A stretch of DNA of 64,000 nt, taken from assembly GCF_001678845.1 (NCBI RefSeq), contig NZ_MAIQ01000005.1:128925-192924 (forward strand). The letters run 5' to 3'. Positions 1 to 8,401 of the stretch are shown here, piece after piece. Position 1 is the stretch's first letter. Every line of letters begins with the position of its first letter. A model generated the notes under the pieces. That model did no database searches. It was not told where the DNA came from and saw nothing but the letters and a program-made list of their open reading frames with translations. The DNA comes from Christensenella intestinihominis. GTDB lineage: Bacteria; Bacillota; Clostridia; Christensenellales; Christensenellaceae. The translations under genes were made by a program, and so were the position numbers.

Positions 1-411
1 GACGCCTATGTTGTGTTTGCGATACAAAGCGACGATCCTTCGCAGGAGCAGGAGCTGATGGAAGGAACGCAGCAGTGCGCCGAGACACATCACGGCAATG
101 CCCAGACGGAGTGTATGTCGGTTAGCGCGGAAACCAGGGAAGAGGCGCATCACCACGGGATGTCGCCCGGTAAATACCAGACCTTCCTTGATTTACAGGA
201 GGTTGATCCCACGGTAACAATAGAAGACAGCCACCATATGAGTATGCACGATATGAAGAGCAAGATCGATGAATGCTCGCAGGACCATGAGGCGAACCAT
301 GAGGAAGATGATCGCGAAGCGGAAGATCATGAAGTGCAAGGCCATGGAACAGAAGAGCATGGGGCGGACGATAACGAAACCCATAATCAAGGCAGCGGCC
401 ACGGGCATTAA
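1..411 (+). CDS. C-terminal fragment of a probable RsgI-family anti-sigma protein with a His-rich tail
   Basis: The frame is open at the window edge (it reads DAYVVFAIQS at base 1), so only the last 136 residues are seen. The middle part, with ETREEAHHHGMSPGKYQTFL followed by a DPTVTIED/MSMHDMKSKI helix pair, resembles the conserved end of the extracellular domain of clostridial RsgI-type anti-sigma factors (pattern R-E-x-A-x-x-x-G-[IM]-S-x-G-K). I infer the family from this pattern alone. The last 60 or so residues are low complexity, made mostly of His, Glu, Asp and Gly, ending HGH. Such a tail could bind metal. A strong terminator follows 40 bases after the stop. It could instead be an unrelated secreted protein, because the N-terminal cytoplasmic and membrane parts are outside the window. 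Confidence 0.55.
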   Translation, partial: DAYVVFAIQSDDPSQEQELMEGTQQCAETHHGNAQTECMSVSAETREEAHHHGMSPGKYQTFLDLQEVDPTVTIEDSHHMSMHDMKSKIDECSQDHEANHEEDDREAEDHEVQGHGTEEHGADDNETHNQGSGHGH

Positions 412-450
412 CGCTGGTGGCTGAATAAAGGCAATACATTCACACTGCGT

Positions 451-486
451 ATCAAAAGAGGCGGGAGCTCCCGCCTCTTTTTGATA
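451..486 (+). terminator. Rho-independent terminator of the RsgI-like gene
   Basis: A near-perfect palindrome, with arms reading GAGGCGGGA and TCCCGCCTC, is flanked by an A-run and a T-run. It lies about 40 bases after the stop and would also work on the minus strand. Confidence 0.85.
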
Positions 487-533
487 TATGAAAATTATGA
501 AGCGGGTGAGTTTTTAAAGAAGCTGCGGCAAAG

Positions 534-571
534 ATGCCGGGAACTGTAAATCGCAGTATGGTTCCCGGCAT
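534..571. repeat. 11-bp inverted repeat with a 16-base loop
   Basis: The arms ATGCCGGGAAC (534-544) and GTTCCCGGCAT (561-571) pair perfectly. No T-run follows, so it is not a classical terminator. It lies between the terminator of the RsgI-like gene and the promoter of the ROK gene. It could be an operator or a structured RNA; I see nothing else in this gap. Confidence 0.5.
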
Positions 572-612
572 AATAATTCGTGAATGTTTTTAAAACAACT
601 TACTTAAATGCC

Positions 613-641
613 TTGAAAAAATGGATTGGCTATTATAGAAT
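613..641 (+). promoter_or_regulatory. Sigma-A promoter of the ROK regulator gene
   Basis: TTGAAA (613-618), a 17-base spacer and TAGAAT (636-641), about 30 bases upstream of the TTG start at 672. Confidence 0.6.
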
Positions 642-671
642 ATTAATAATTGAAATTGGAGGGCTGGGTGC

Positions 672-1835
672 TTGAAAGTAGATCAAAGCGTTATCAAAGA
701 CATTAACAGAAGAAAAATTATGAGTTTGCTGCGGCGGAAAAAGAAAATGACGAAAAGCGAATTGGGAAAAGCGATCAATGTCAGCCTGCCTACGGTAATT
801 TCAAATGTAAATGAACTGATTGAAATCGGCGTCCTGAAGGAAGCGGGAGTCGCAAGTTCTACGGGGGGGCGGCGTCCAACCATTGTTGAATTTGTCAAGG
901 ATGCCAAATATTCGATTGGCGTGGATTTTCAGATTGGAAAGATTCGCTTCGTGCTGATTAACATGAACTATGAAATTATTTGCGACCGGCTCATAGAATT
1001 CGATATCCTTCGTGATATGGATAAAATGATGGAGGATGTCAAATGCGAAATAGATGAGATGCTGAAGATAATGAATATTGATTCTTCGCGGATTATCGGC
1101 ATGGGGATATCGCTTCCGGGTACGGTAAATGAAAAAGAAAAAATTCTTGAGTTTGCCGCCAATTTAAAGGTTGATAATATCAATTTTACCAAATATGAGA
1201 AGCTGTTTGATTTCCCGATTTATGTTGAAAACGAATCCAATGCCGCGGCGATTGCGGAGTATAAGATCGGCGTGTGCCACAACAGGAATGACATGGTTTA
1301 TATTTCCATCAATGAAGGAATTGGCGCGGGGATTATCTCGCGAAATAAGGTATATAAGGGTTACAACAAACGGGCGGGCGAATTGGGCCATATGATAATT
1401 GTGAAGGATGGGGCGGTGTGCGTCTGCGGGGACAAGGGATGCTGGAATGCTTATATTTCCGAACGCGCCCTGCTTGAATTATACTGCAAAAAATCCGGAA
1501 AGTCGGTTGCCTCGGTGCGTGCGTTTTTTGAGATGTATGACCGGAAGGACGAAACGGCAATTAAAGTATTGGATGAATATATCGAGTTTTTATGTGCCGG
1601 ACTGAAGAATATTATACTGATTTTTGATCCGCGTTATATTGTGCTTGGCGGAGATATGGCAAACTATGCAGGAAGGTTTATCGAAACGGTAAAGGTACGG
1701 ACCTTTAACGAGGAGAAGCTTTTTTCTGAAAAAGACGTCAGGATTGTCGTGTCCGAGGTGGGAATGAACGCTTCTGTTATGGGTGCTGCCATCATCCCGC
1801 TGAATCTTTTTATGGAAGTGGAAAAAGTTTATTGA
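672..1835 (+). CDS. ROK-family transcriptional repressor
   Basis: 387 residues. An N-terminal winged helix-turn-helix (about residues 12-72, with SLPTVISNVNELIEIGVL as recognition region) is followed by a ROK sugar-kinase fold. The ROK zinc site is present: H240 and the C-x-C-G-x-x-G-C motif at 250-257. The usual Glu after this motif is Asn here, and the N-terminal phosphate loop reads GVDFQIG rather than D-G-G-T. Both fit a regulator rather than an active kinase. The TTG start at 672 follows GGAGGG at 658-663 at good spacing. The gene sits directly upstream of a sugar ABC transporter operon and most likely represses it in the absence of the imported sugar, as XylR/NagC-type proteins do. The ligand is unknown. 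Confidence 0.9.
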   Translation: MKVDQSVIKDINRRKIMSLLRRKKKMTKSELGKAINVSLPTVISNVNELIEIGVLKEAGVASSTGGRRPTIVEFVKDAKYSIGVDFQIGKIRFVLINMNYEIICDRLIEFDILRDMDKMMEDVKCEIDEMLKIMNIDSSRIIGMGISLPGTVNEKEKILEFAANLKVDNINFTKYEKLFDFPIYVENESNAAAIAEYKIGVCHNRNDMVYISINEGIGAGIISRNKVYKGYNKRAGELGHMIIVKDGAVCVCGDKGCWNAYISERALLELYCKKSGKSVASVRAFFEMYDRKDETAIKVLDEYIEFLCAGLKNIILIFDPRYIVLGGDMANYAGRFIETVKVRTFNEEKLFSEKDVRIVVSEVGMNASVMGAAIIPLNLFMEVEKVY

Positions 1836-1844
1836 CTTTTTTTC

Positions 1845-1875
1845 AAATCTCCCTCCGGCGGGGAGATTTTTTTTT
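1845..1875 (+). terminator. Rho-independent terminator after the ROK gene
   Basis: Stem AAATCTCCC (1845-1853) pairs with GGGGAGATTT (1860-1869) and is followed by a long T-run. It separates the regulator transcript from the transporter operon. Confidence 0.85.
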
Positions 1876-1880
1876 GACAT

Positions 1881-2005
1881 TTAATTAAAGATACTTTAAA
1901 AAGTGACTTGACGAACTGGGAAATAGATGCTACAATTGGAAACATATTAAAAAGCATTTAAAAACATATCGAGACATTTCAAATGTATAAAATTCTTAAT
2001 TAAAG
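1881..2005 (+). promoter_or_regulatory. Promoter of the ROK-linked sugar operon, flanked by a repeated decamer
   Basis: TTGACG (1908-1913), a 17-base spacer and TACAAT (1931-1936) form a good sigma-A promoter. The decamer TTAATTAAAG occurs twice, at 1881-1890 (upstream of -35) and at 1996-2005 (in the 5' leader). It is a candidate binding site for the ROK repressor; that role is inferred from position only. Confidence 0.65.
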
Positions 2006-2022
2006 GTGGTGTGTAAATTAAA

Positions 2023-3510
2023 TTGAATAATGAATATATTTTGGAAATGACCGATATCTGCAAATCATTTCCGGGAGTAAAGGCACTTGAAAATGTGAAC
2101 CTGAAACTGAAACGCGGAACAGTCCATGCCCTGATGGGCGAGAACGGCGCGGGGAAGTCTACGCTTATGAAGGTTCTCATGGGAATGTATGTACCGGATA
2201 GCGGAAGGGTAGTCTATGACGGCAGGGAAATATCCAAATATACCCAGGGACAGGCAATCGAAATGGGAATTACCATGGTGCACCAGGAATTGTCGTACAT
2301 ACCCTACATGACAGTTGCGGAGAACATGTTCCTTGGACGGGAAATACTGAAAAATGGGGTGGTCGATAAAAACGCTATGTGCGAAAAAGCGGGGGAGCTG
2401 CTTGCGCGGGTCGGCGTTGGCCTGGACCCCAGATTGCTTATGAAGGACCTCAGCGTTTCCGAAAGGCAAATGGTCGAAATTGCAAAATGTGTTTCGTATA
2501 ACGCGCAGATTGTGATTATGGACGAACCGACCTCCGCAATAACGGATAAAGAGGTGGAACGGCTTTTTTCAGTCCTGAATGATCTCAAAGCAAAAGGAGT
2601 GGCGATCATCTATATATCCCATAAGATGGATGAAGTCTTAAAAATATCGGATGAAGTCACAATTTTGAGGGACGGGAGCTTCATAGACACCTTTTCAACA
2701 AAAAATATCGATATTGACAAGATTATCGTTGCGATGGTCGGCCGGGAATTGTCCCAGGTATATCCTGAAAAGCATAATAAAATCGGCGAACAGATTTTCG
2801 AGGTAAAAAACCTTAAACGGGATGGAGTATTCCATGATATTTCATTTTCGCTGAGGGAAGGCGAAATCCTTGGATTCGCGGGCCTGATGGGCGCGGGAAG
2901 GACGGAAATCATGCGCGCGGTTTACGGGATCGACAAGCTGGACGGGGGAGAAATTTATATTCACGGAAAGAGGACCGTTATCAGGAATCCGGGAGATGCG
3001 ATTAGGAACAGGATCGGGCTGGTGAACGAGGACCGGAAAGGAGTGGGCCTCGTACTGCCGATGTCAATCAAGAATAACCTTACCCTGTCGAACCTGAATA
3101 AATATTTCAATGGAATTGTAGTCGGAAAGAAAAAGGAAGCGGAACTCGCGGACAGGATGATAAAGCTGCTGGCCATCAAAGCGCCGTCAAAAGAACAGCT
3201 TGTCAAAAATCTTTCGGGCGGAAACCAGCAAAAGGTGGTTCTGGGCAAGCTGCTTCTCGATGAAGCGGAAATACTCATTATGGACGAACCGACGAGGGGA
3301 ATCGACGTCGGCGCGAAATCAGAAATTTATAAGCTGATCTGTGAACTGGCGGAGGATGGAAAAGCGGTTATTGTCGTTTCCTCTGAAATGCCCGAACTAC
3401 TGGGGCTGTGTGACAGGATCATCGTTTTACATGAAGGGAAAATGATGGGTGAGGTCCGGCGGGAAGACTTCGATCAGGAAACGCTCATGAAGTGGGCGTT
3501 TGCCCAGTAA
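2023..3510 (+). CDS. Ribose-type sugar ABC transporter, double ATPase subunit (RbsA-like)
   Basis: 495 residues, the normal size for CUT2-family ATPases with two fused nucleotide-binding domains. The first domain has Walker A GENGAGKST (39-47), an LSVSERQ signature and Walker B VIMDEPTSA. The second has a degenerate Walker A (GLMGAGRTE), signature LSGGNQQK and Walker B LIMDEPTRG, the asymmetry typical of RbsA/XylG/MglA. It would energise import of a monosaccharide or polyol. The TTG start at 2023 follows AAAGGTGGTGTG. It is first in an operon with permease, binding protein, ThuA-like and Gfo/Idh genes. The substrate cannot be read from the sequence. Confidence 0.93.
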   Translation: MNNEYILEMTDICKSFPGVKALENVNLKLKRGTVHALMGENGAGKSTLMKVLMGMYVPDSGRVVYDGREISKYTQGQAIEMGITMVHQELSYIPYMTVAENMFLGREILKNGVVDKNAMCEKAGELLARVGVGLDPRLLMKDLSVSERQMVEIAKCVSYNAQIVIMDEPTSAITDKEVERLFSVLNDLKAKGVAIIYISHKMDEVLKISDEVTILRDGSFIDTFSTKNIDIDKIIVAMVGRELSQVYPEKHNKIGEQIFEVKNLKRDGVFHDISFSLREGEILGFAGLMGAGRTEIMRAVYGIDKLDGGEIYIHGKRTVIRNPGDAIRNRIGLVNEDRKGVGLVLPMSIKNNLTLSNLNKYFNGIVVGKKKEAELADRMIKLLAIKAPSKEQLVKNLSGGNQQKVVLGKLLLDEAEILIMDEPTRGIDVGAKSEIYKLICELAEDGKAVIVVSSEMPELLGLCDRIIVLHEGKMMGEVRREDFDQETLMKWAFAQ

Positions 3511-3543
3511 TAAAAATCTTGTAATAAGACGAAAGGATAAAAA

Positions 3544-4539
3544 ATGTTTCAGAATTTAGATGCCAAGAGCAATATGTTGAAAAGAAATGATGCAAAAAGC
3601 CTGCTGTCAAAATATGGAATACTGATCGCGCTTGTCGTGCTTATCGTGGTTTTATCCATTGCGACGCCTAATTTTTTGCAAGTAAAGAATTTCCTGAATG
3701 TATTCAGGCAAATCTCGATTAGTGCAGTCCTGGCGATCGGGGCGACCTTCGTTGTGCTGACGGGGGGGATCGACCTTTCGCTGGGGGCGGTTGTTGCAAT
3801 TACCGGTGTATCTGCCGCAATCTTTGCGCACCCGGGCGAATATCCGACGGTTGTGCCGGTCCTGGTCGGCATCGGCGTAGGCGTTTTATTCGGACTTTTT
3901 ATTGGCGTAATTGTTGCCAAAGCAAATGTCGCCTCCTTTATTGTAACGCTGGGAGTAACGACGATTGCGCGGGGCGGAGCCCTGCTGATTGCAGACGGAC
4001 GCCCGGTTTCAAACCTTGATCCCGCGTTCAACTGGATCGGCAATGGGGAGATCGGTGGAGCCGAAGGGCAAATCGGTTTTCCGGTCATGATATTGATTAT
4101 GCTGGCGGTGTTCCTGATTGTCTGGTTCATCCTGAATAAAACGAAATACGGCAGGTACGTATACGCGATCGGCGGAAACGAAGACGCGGCATATGCGTCG
4201 GGCGTTAAGGTTGACCGTGTGAAAATGTCGGTCTATGTAATCTGCAGCGGGCTTGCAGGCCTTGCCGGCGTGATGCAGGCGGCGCGTATAGAGGTGGGCC
4301 AGCCAAGCATCGGCGTTGGCTATGAGCTGGACGCCATCGCCGCAGTAGTAATAGGCGGGACAAGCCTTTCCGGCGGGGTTGGAACTGTCGTTGGGACCTT
4401 GATTGGCGCGTTGATTATCGGCTTTATCAACAACGGGCTGGATTTGCTCAACGTATCGTCGTACTACCAGCAAATTATCAAAGGGCTGATTATTATCGGC
4501 GCGGTTTTGCTTGATGTGAAAACAAAGCAAAAAAGATAA
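3544..4539 (+). CDS. Ribose-type sugar ABC transporter permease (RbsC-like)
   Basis: 331 residues, nearly all hydrophobic, with eight to ten membrane segments. It carries the family blocks GGIDLSLGAVVAITGV near residue 80 and GGTSLSGGVGTVVGTLIGA near 275. It is the membrane channel partner of the preceding ATPase and the following lipoprotein. It begins 33 bases after the ATPase stop with ribosome binding site GAAAGGA. BPD_transp_2 family, CUT2 class. I see nothing unusual. Confidence 0.93.
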   Translation: MFQNLDAKSNMLKRNDAKSLLSKYGILIALVVLIVVLSIATPNFLQVKNFLNVFRQISISAVLAIGATFVVLTGGIDLSLGAVVAITGVSAAIFAHPGEYPTVVPVLVGIGVGVLFGLFIGVIVAKANVASFIVTLGVTTIARGGALLIADGRPVSNLDPAFNWIGNGEIGGAEGQIGFPVMILIMLAVFLIVWFILNKTKYGRYVYAIGGNEDAAYASGVKVDRVKMSVYVICSGLAGLAGVMQAARIEVGQPSIGVGYELDAIAAVVIGGTSLSGGVGTVVGTLIGALIIGFINNGLDLLNVSSYYQQIIKGLIIIGAVLLDVKTKQKR

Positions 4540-4618
4540 GTAAAAAATTAATGTTTCAAATTTATGATAAGCAATCCAAGTAGCCAAAACAACTCAATAA
4601 AAATAGTGGAGGATAATT

Positions 4619-5623
4619 ATGAAAAAAATAGTAGTGTTCATGATGGCTGTTGTATTTGCAGTAATAGGATGCGTGGCATGCGCGGCGCCCGCGGCGCAGC
4701 CGGAAACTGCAACGGAAGGCGCAGCGGCGACAGAAAGCGCCTCGGCGGAAGCGGCGGAGCCTGCCGGGGAAGCGGGGGAAGGCCTGGTGTTTGGCTTTAC
4801 GACCATAACAAATTCAAACGAGTTTATGGTAAAAATCCAGAAAGGGATTGAGGATAAATGCGCCGAGCTTGGTATCGAAGTGATTTGTAATGATCCGGAT
4901 ATGGATGCAAACAAGCAGATTTCCCAGGTGGAATCGTTTATTGCCCAGGGCGTCGACGCAATCATTATGGACCCGTGCGATGCGGATGCAAGCTCGCCTG
5001 CAATTACGAAAGCCCAGGAAGCGGGGATTCCGATCATTAATGTAAATTCGGTTACGACAACCGCGCCGGATGTATTTGTCGGATCGCGGGATGAAGAATC
5101 TTCGGAACTGGCAATTGAATTTATTGCCGAAAAACTGGGAAGCAAAGGAAATATCTGCATGATTCACGGCAATCCGGGCCAATCCGCTGAAATCAAGAGA
5201 AGCGACGGGGCTTATTCGGTGCTTGAGAAATATCCGGATATGACGCTCCTTGCCGAAGATACCGCCCATTGGTCGAGGGAAGAGGCGATGGCCCTTACGG
5301 AGAACTGGATTCAATCGTACGGGGATCAAATCAACGCTATTTTCTCGCAGAATGACGAAATGGTGATGGGCGCGCTGAAAGCCGCGGAAAACAACAATAT
5401 GAAAGAAAATATGATTATTGTAGGGGTAGACGCAATCCCTGACGCGCTCCAGGCGATAAAGGACGGCAGGCTGGACGCCACCGTATTCCAGGATGCTTAC
5501 GGCCAGGCGACAATGGCGGTTGAAATGGCGTATAAGATGGTAAACGGTGAAAAAGTCGAAGCGGAGACCTACGTTCCGTTCCAACTGGTAACCATTGATA
5601 ATGTTGACGACTATATAGAATAA
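4619..5623 (+). CDS. Sugar-binding lipoprotein of the ribose-type ABC transporter (RbsB-like)
   Basis: 334 residues. A lipoprotein signal peptide (MKKIVVFMMAVVFAVIGC, lipobox ending at Cys18 or at the nearby VAC) is followed by an Ala/Glu/Thr-rich linker to about residue 56 and then a periplasmic-binding-protein type I fold (GFTTITNSNEFMVKIQKGIE onward, with DPCDADASSP and VGVDAIPDAL). It would be anchored outside the cell and hand the sugar to the permease. Ribosome binding site GGAGG lies 7-10 bases upstream. The linker suits surface tethering. Close to the ribose/galactose/inositol group; the ligand is unknown. Confidence 0.93.
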   Translation: MKKIVVFMMAVVFAVIGCVACAAPAAQPETATEGAAATESASAEAAEPAGEAGEGLVFGFTTITNSNEFMVKIQKGIEDKCAELGIEVICNDPDMDANKQISQVESFIAQGVDAIIMDPCDADASSPAITKAQEAGIPIINVNSVTTTAPDVFVGSRDEESSELAIEFIAEKLGSKGNICMIHGNPGQSAEIKRSDGAYSVLEKYPDMTLLAEDTAHWSREEAMALTENWIQSYGDQINAIFSQNDEMVMGALKAAENNNMKENMIIVGVDAIPDALQAIKDGRLDATVFQDAYGQATMAVEMAYKMVNGEKVEAETYVPFQLVTIDNVDDYIE

Positions 5624-5626
5624 TTT

Positions 5627-5665
5627 CAGCGTAAAAATAGAATTACTTGGTTGCTTATTACGCTG
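5627..5665 (+). repeat. Intercistronic hairpin in the ROK-linked operon
   Basis: CAGCGTAA (5627-5634) and TTACGCTG (5658-5665) pair perfectly across a 23-base loop, starting 3 bases after the binding-protein stop. There is no T-run. It may stabilise the binding-protein mRNA, a common arrangement where the binding protein is needed in excess. Confidence 0.45.
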
Positions 5666-5721
5666 GAGCCTGAGAATAAAAGAACCTCAAATATTGAGCG
5701 AAACAGATAGGAGATATAAGC

Positions 5722-6480
5722 ATGAAAAAGAAAGCTTTGATCGTGTGGGGCGGCTGGGACGGCCACGATCCGCAGCAGGTTGCAAACGCATATAAGGATA
5801 TTCTTGAATCGGAGAATTTTGACGTAGAAATGGCGGATACGCTTTCCGCCTTTGAAGATGAAGAAAAACTGATGGGCCTCAGCATTATCGTTCCGTGCTG
5901 GAGCCACGGCGAGATCACGCCGCAGCAGCACGGGCCGGTTATCAAGGCCGTTGCAAGCGGCGTGGGAATTGCAGGGTGCCACGGCGGAATGTGTGATTCC
6001 TTCCATGATTGTATGGACTGGCAGCTCATGACGGGAGGCCAGTGGGTTGCCCATCCCAACGGACAGCATGTACGGTTCCAGGTGCATTATGTGGATAAAA
6101 CGCATCCGATCACACAGGGACTGGAAGATTTTGAAACGGTTTCCGAACACTACTACCTGCTTGTCGATCCGGCGGTGCATGTGCTTGCGACGACCCGGAT
6201 GCCGGTTGGCAAGGGAGCGTTCACAAATATAGGCGATACCTCCATTGATTTGGATTCGACATATGGCGTGTGGAATTTCGATGAAAATGAATTTAACGAT
6301 TCGATGGAAGCGGCCGGGCCGCATATTACAAATGGGGTGTTCGATATGCCCGTTATGTGGACGAAATATTTTGGAAAAGGCAGGGTCTTCTATAATTCGT
6401 GCGGCCATTCCATCGGCCATTTCATGGAGGAGCCGAACCTGGAGGTTACGAGAAGGGCGCTGCTTTGGGCGGCAAAATAA
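5722..6480 (+). CDS. ThuA-like domain protein
   Basis: 252 residues that match the ThuA (trehalose utilisation) family, a class I glutamine-amidotransferase-like fold. Visible marks are the opening KKALIVWGGWDGHDP, the turn IAGCHGGMCDSF near residues 88-99, and the late FGKGRVFYNSCGHSIGHF block. ThuA homologues act on 3-keto sugars made by ThuB-type Gfo/Idh dehydrogenases; that link comes from rhizobial thuAB and later work on 3-keto-glycosides. Here a Gfo/Idh gene follows 17 bases later, so the pair is conserved. Ribosome binding site TAGGAGATATAAGC. Substrate and exact reaction are unknown. Confidence 0.8.
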   Translation: MKKKALIVWGGWDGHDPQQVANAYKDILESENFDVEMADTLSAFEDEEKLMGLSIIVPCWSHGEITPQQHGPVIKAVASGVGIAGCHGGMCDSFHDCMDWQLMTGGQWVAHPNGQHVRFQVHYVDKTHPITQGLEDFETVSEHYYLLVDPAVHVLATTRMPVGKGAFTNIGDTSIDLDSTYGVWNFDENEFNDSMEAAGPHITNGVFDMPVMWTKYFGKGRVFYNSCGHSIGHFMEEPNLEVTRRALLWAAK

Positions 6481-6497
6481 TAACGAGGTAAGAAAAA

Positions 6498-7667
6498 ATG
6501 AAAAAAGTAAAGGTTGGTGTTGTCGGGTGCGGCAATATCAGCGATATCTATTTAACGAATAGCAAAAAATACGATGTGCTCGAGGTCGTCGCTGTTTGCG
6601 ACCAGCTTCGGGGGCGGGCGGAATCCCAGGCTGAAAAGTATGGAATCGGAAGGATATACGGCAATGTAGCGGATATTATGGCAGACCCGGAGGTCGAGGT
6701 CATACTCAACCTTACAAACCCGAACGCACACTATCCGGTCAATATGATGGCGCTCGAAGCCGGGAAACATGTATATACGGAAAAATCGCTTGCCATTACG
6801 ACGCAGGAAGGAAAGGAAATTGTTGCGCTGGCAAAGGAAAAAGGCCTGCGCGTCGGCGCCGCGCCCGATACGTTTCTGGGCGGAAGGCTGCAGACCTGCC
6901 GTAAATTGATCGATGAGGGATGGATCGGGAAACCGATTGCGGCGACGGCGTTTATGACCTGCCACGGCCATGAAATATGGCATCCCGGCCCGCAGTTTTA
7001 TTACAAAATTGGCGCCGGTCCGATGTTTGATATGGGACCGTATTATGTGACGGCGCTGCTTGCGTTGCTGGGGCCTGCAAAAAGGGTGTGCGGTTCTGTG
7101 CAGAAAACATTTGAGCAGAGGCGCATTACAAGCGAACCATGCTTTGGCGAGATTGTCGACGTCGAAGTGCCTACGCATATCGCCGGAACGGTGGAATTTG
7201 ATATCGGGGCAATTGCAACAATAATTACCAGCTTTGATATCTGGGATTCGCATCTTCCGCGGTTGGAAATTTACGGAACGGAAGGCACGCTTACCCTTCC
7301 GGACGCCGACCCGCTTGCAGGTCCGAATCTTTTTGAAGGCCCGATTCTCCTCAGGAGGAACGACGAAGCCGACTGGAACGACTTCCCAAGCGCCCTGCCG
7401 AGGAAAGAAGCAACCGCGTGGAGGGAAATACCAACCGCGTTTGGTTATAACGAAAACAGCCGTATCCTTGGCCTTGCGGATATGTGCGCGGCAATTGATT
7501 CGGGAAGGATGCACCGGGCCAACGGAAATATGGCCTTGCACGCGCTTGAAATTATGCAGGGAATCCATGACGCTGCCGAAAGCGGAAAGTACCATGAGAT
7601 GGAAAGCACGTTTGAAAGGCCGGAACCGATGCCGATGAATCAACCGGAATATGTATTCGGCGAATAA
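6498..7667 (+). CDS. Gfo/Idh/MocA-family NAD(P)-dependent sugar dehydrogenase (ThuB-like partner)
   Basis: 389 residues. The N-terminal Rossmann fold has VGVVGCGNISDIYL (about 5-18) and the family signature EKSLA near residue 95, where the Lys is the usual catalytic residue. The C-terminal half is the Gfo/Idh substrate domain, with GPMFDMGPYYVTALLALLGP. Expected reaction: oxidation of a sugar or polyol hydroxyl with NAD(P). It is the last gene of the ROK-linked operon, after the ThuA-like gene, and ends in a strong terminator. With its neighbours it suggests import of a glycoside or polyol followed by oxidation and ThuA-type processing. Confidence 0.88.
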   Translation: MKKVKVGVVGCGNISDIYLTNSKKYDVLEVVAVCDQLRGRAESQAEKYGIGRIYGNVADIMADPEVEVILNLTNPNAHYPVNMMALEAGKHVYTEKSLAITTQEGKEIVALAKEKGLRVGAAPDTFLGGRLQTCRKLIDEGWIGKPIAATAFMTCHGHEIWHPGPQFYYKIGAGPMFDMGPYYVTALLALLGPAKRVCGSVQKTFEQRRITSEPCFGEIVDVEVPTHIAGTVEFDIGAIATIITSFDIWDSHLPRLEIYGTEGTLTLPDADPLAGPNLFEGPILLRRNDEADWNDFPSALPRKEATAWREIPTAFGYNENSRILGLADMCAAIDSGRMHRANGNMALHALEIMQGIHDAAESGKYHEMESTFERPEPMPMNQPEYVFGE

Positions 7668-7686
7668 TCCGACCTTCTGAGACACA

Positions 7687-7730
7687 AAAAAATCCGGCCA
7701 AGCCTGACAGGGCGCGGCCGGATTTTCCAT
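7687..7730. terminator. Bidirectional terminator between the sugar operon and queH
   Basis: AAAATCCGGCC (7689-7699) pairs with GGCCGGATTTT (7716-7726) across a 16-base loop, with A- and T-runs on both sides. It serves two convergent units. Confidence 0.85.
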
Positions 7731-7733
7731 TTT

Positions 7734-8342
7734 CTATTGTTGTTTTTGTTCCCGCATGGAAAACCTGCATCCGCAGTATTCCTGGCGGTAGAGGCCGTAT
7801 TGGCGGGAAAGCTCCAGTGAACGGAGGTATCCGTTCTTTTTTTTGAAATCGGAGACCAGGTATTCCACCCCATATTCCACGGAGAGCGCGAGGCCTGTTT
7901 CATTTAATTTTGCGGCGTCCTTATGCGGGCTGATGCTGAGGGTAGTGGAAAAATAGTCGAAGCCGCCTTTGGCGGCGCATTTTGCCGCTTCCGCCAGCCT
8001 GAATTCATAACAGCGCGCGCACCGCGGCCCGCGTTCGGCATCGGCTTCATGCCCCCGGGCAATTTCGGAAAAAATGTGCGGCTCATAGGCTCCTTCAATC
8101 AGCGCTGCCGGGTGGTTCATATCCCTGAGCATGCGGCGCAATTCTTCCAGGCGGCGGTAATATTCCTGCGGCGGATAGATGTTCGGATTGAAAAAAAGGA
8201 TGGAAATATCAAAATAAGGGGAAAGGTATTCTAACACATAGCTGGAGCAGGGCGCACAGCAGGCGTGCAGCAGCAGGGAAGGCTTTGTACCCGCCTCCCG
8301 AATCGATGCAAGCGTCTGTTCCAGAATAATCTGCGCATTCAT
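7734..8342 (-). CDS. queH: Epoxyqueuosine reductase QueH (DUF208)
   Basis: 202 residues from the ATG at 8342, which has AAAAGGAAC upstream. An in-frame extension to 8480 lacks a ribosome binding site and runs through the promoter, so I reject it. The Cys pattern of QueH is complete: HACCAPCSS near the N terminus, GPRCARCYEF in the middle and EYCGCRFS at the C terminus, which in the family hold a 4Fe-4S cluster and a metal site. QueH performs the last step of queuosine synthesis in tRNA, reducing epoxyqueuosine, and is the oxygen-sensitive alternative to QueG found in anaerobes. It is monocistronic, convergent with the sugar operon. Confidence 0.9.
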   Translation of the reverse strand: MNAQIILEQTLASIREAGTKPSLLLHACCAPCSSYVLEYLSPYFDISILFFNPNIYPPQEYYRRLEELRRMLRDMNHPAALIEGAYEPHIFSEIARGHEADAERGPRCARCYEFRLAEAAKCAAKGGFDYFSTTLSISPHKDAAKLNETGLALSVEYGVEYLVSDFKKKNGYLRSLELSRQYGLYRQEYCGCRFSMREQKQQ

Positions 8343-8372
8343 AACAATAGTTCCTTTTTTCCTGATAATTGT

Positions 8373-8401
8373 ATTATACAAATCCCGGACAAAAAGCACA
8401 A
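8373..8401 (-). promoter_or_regulatory. Promoter of queH
   Basis: On the minus strand TTGTGC (8401-8396), a 17-base spacer and TATAAT (8378-8373), about 30 bases before the queH start. Confidence 0.7.
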
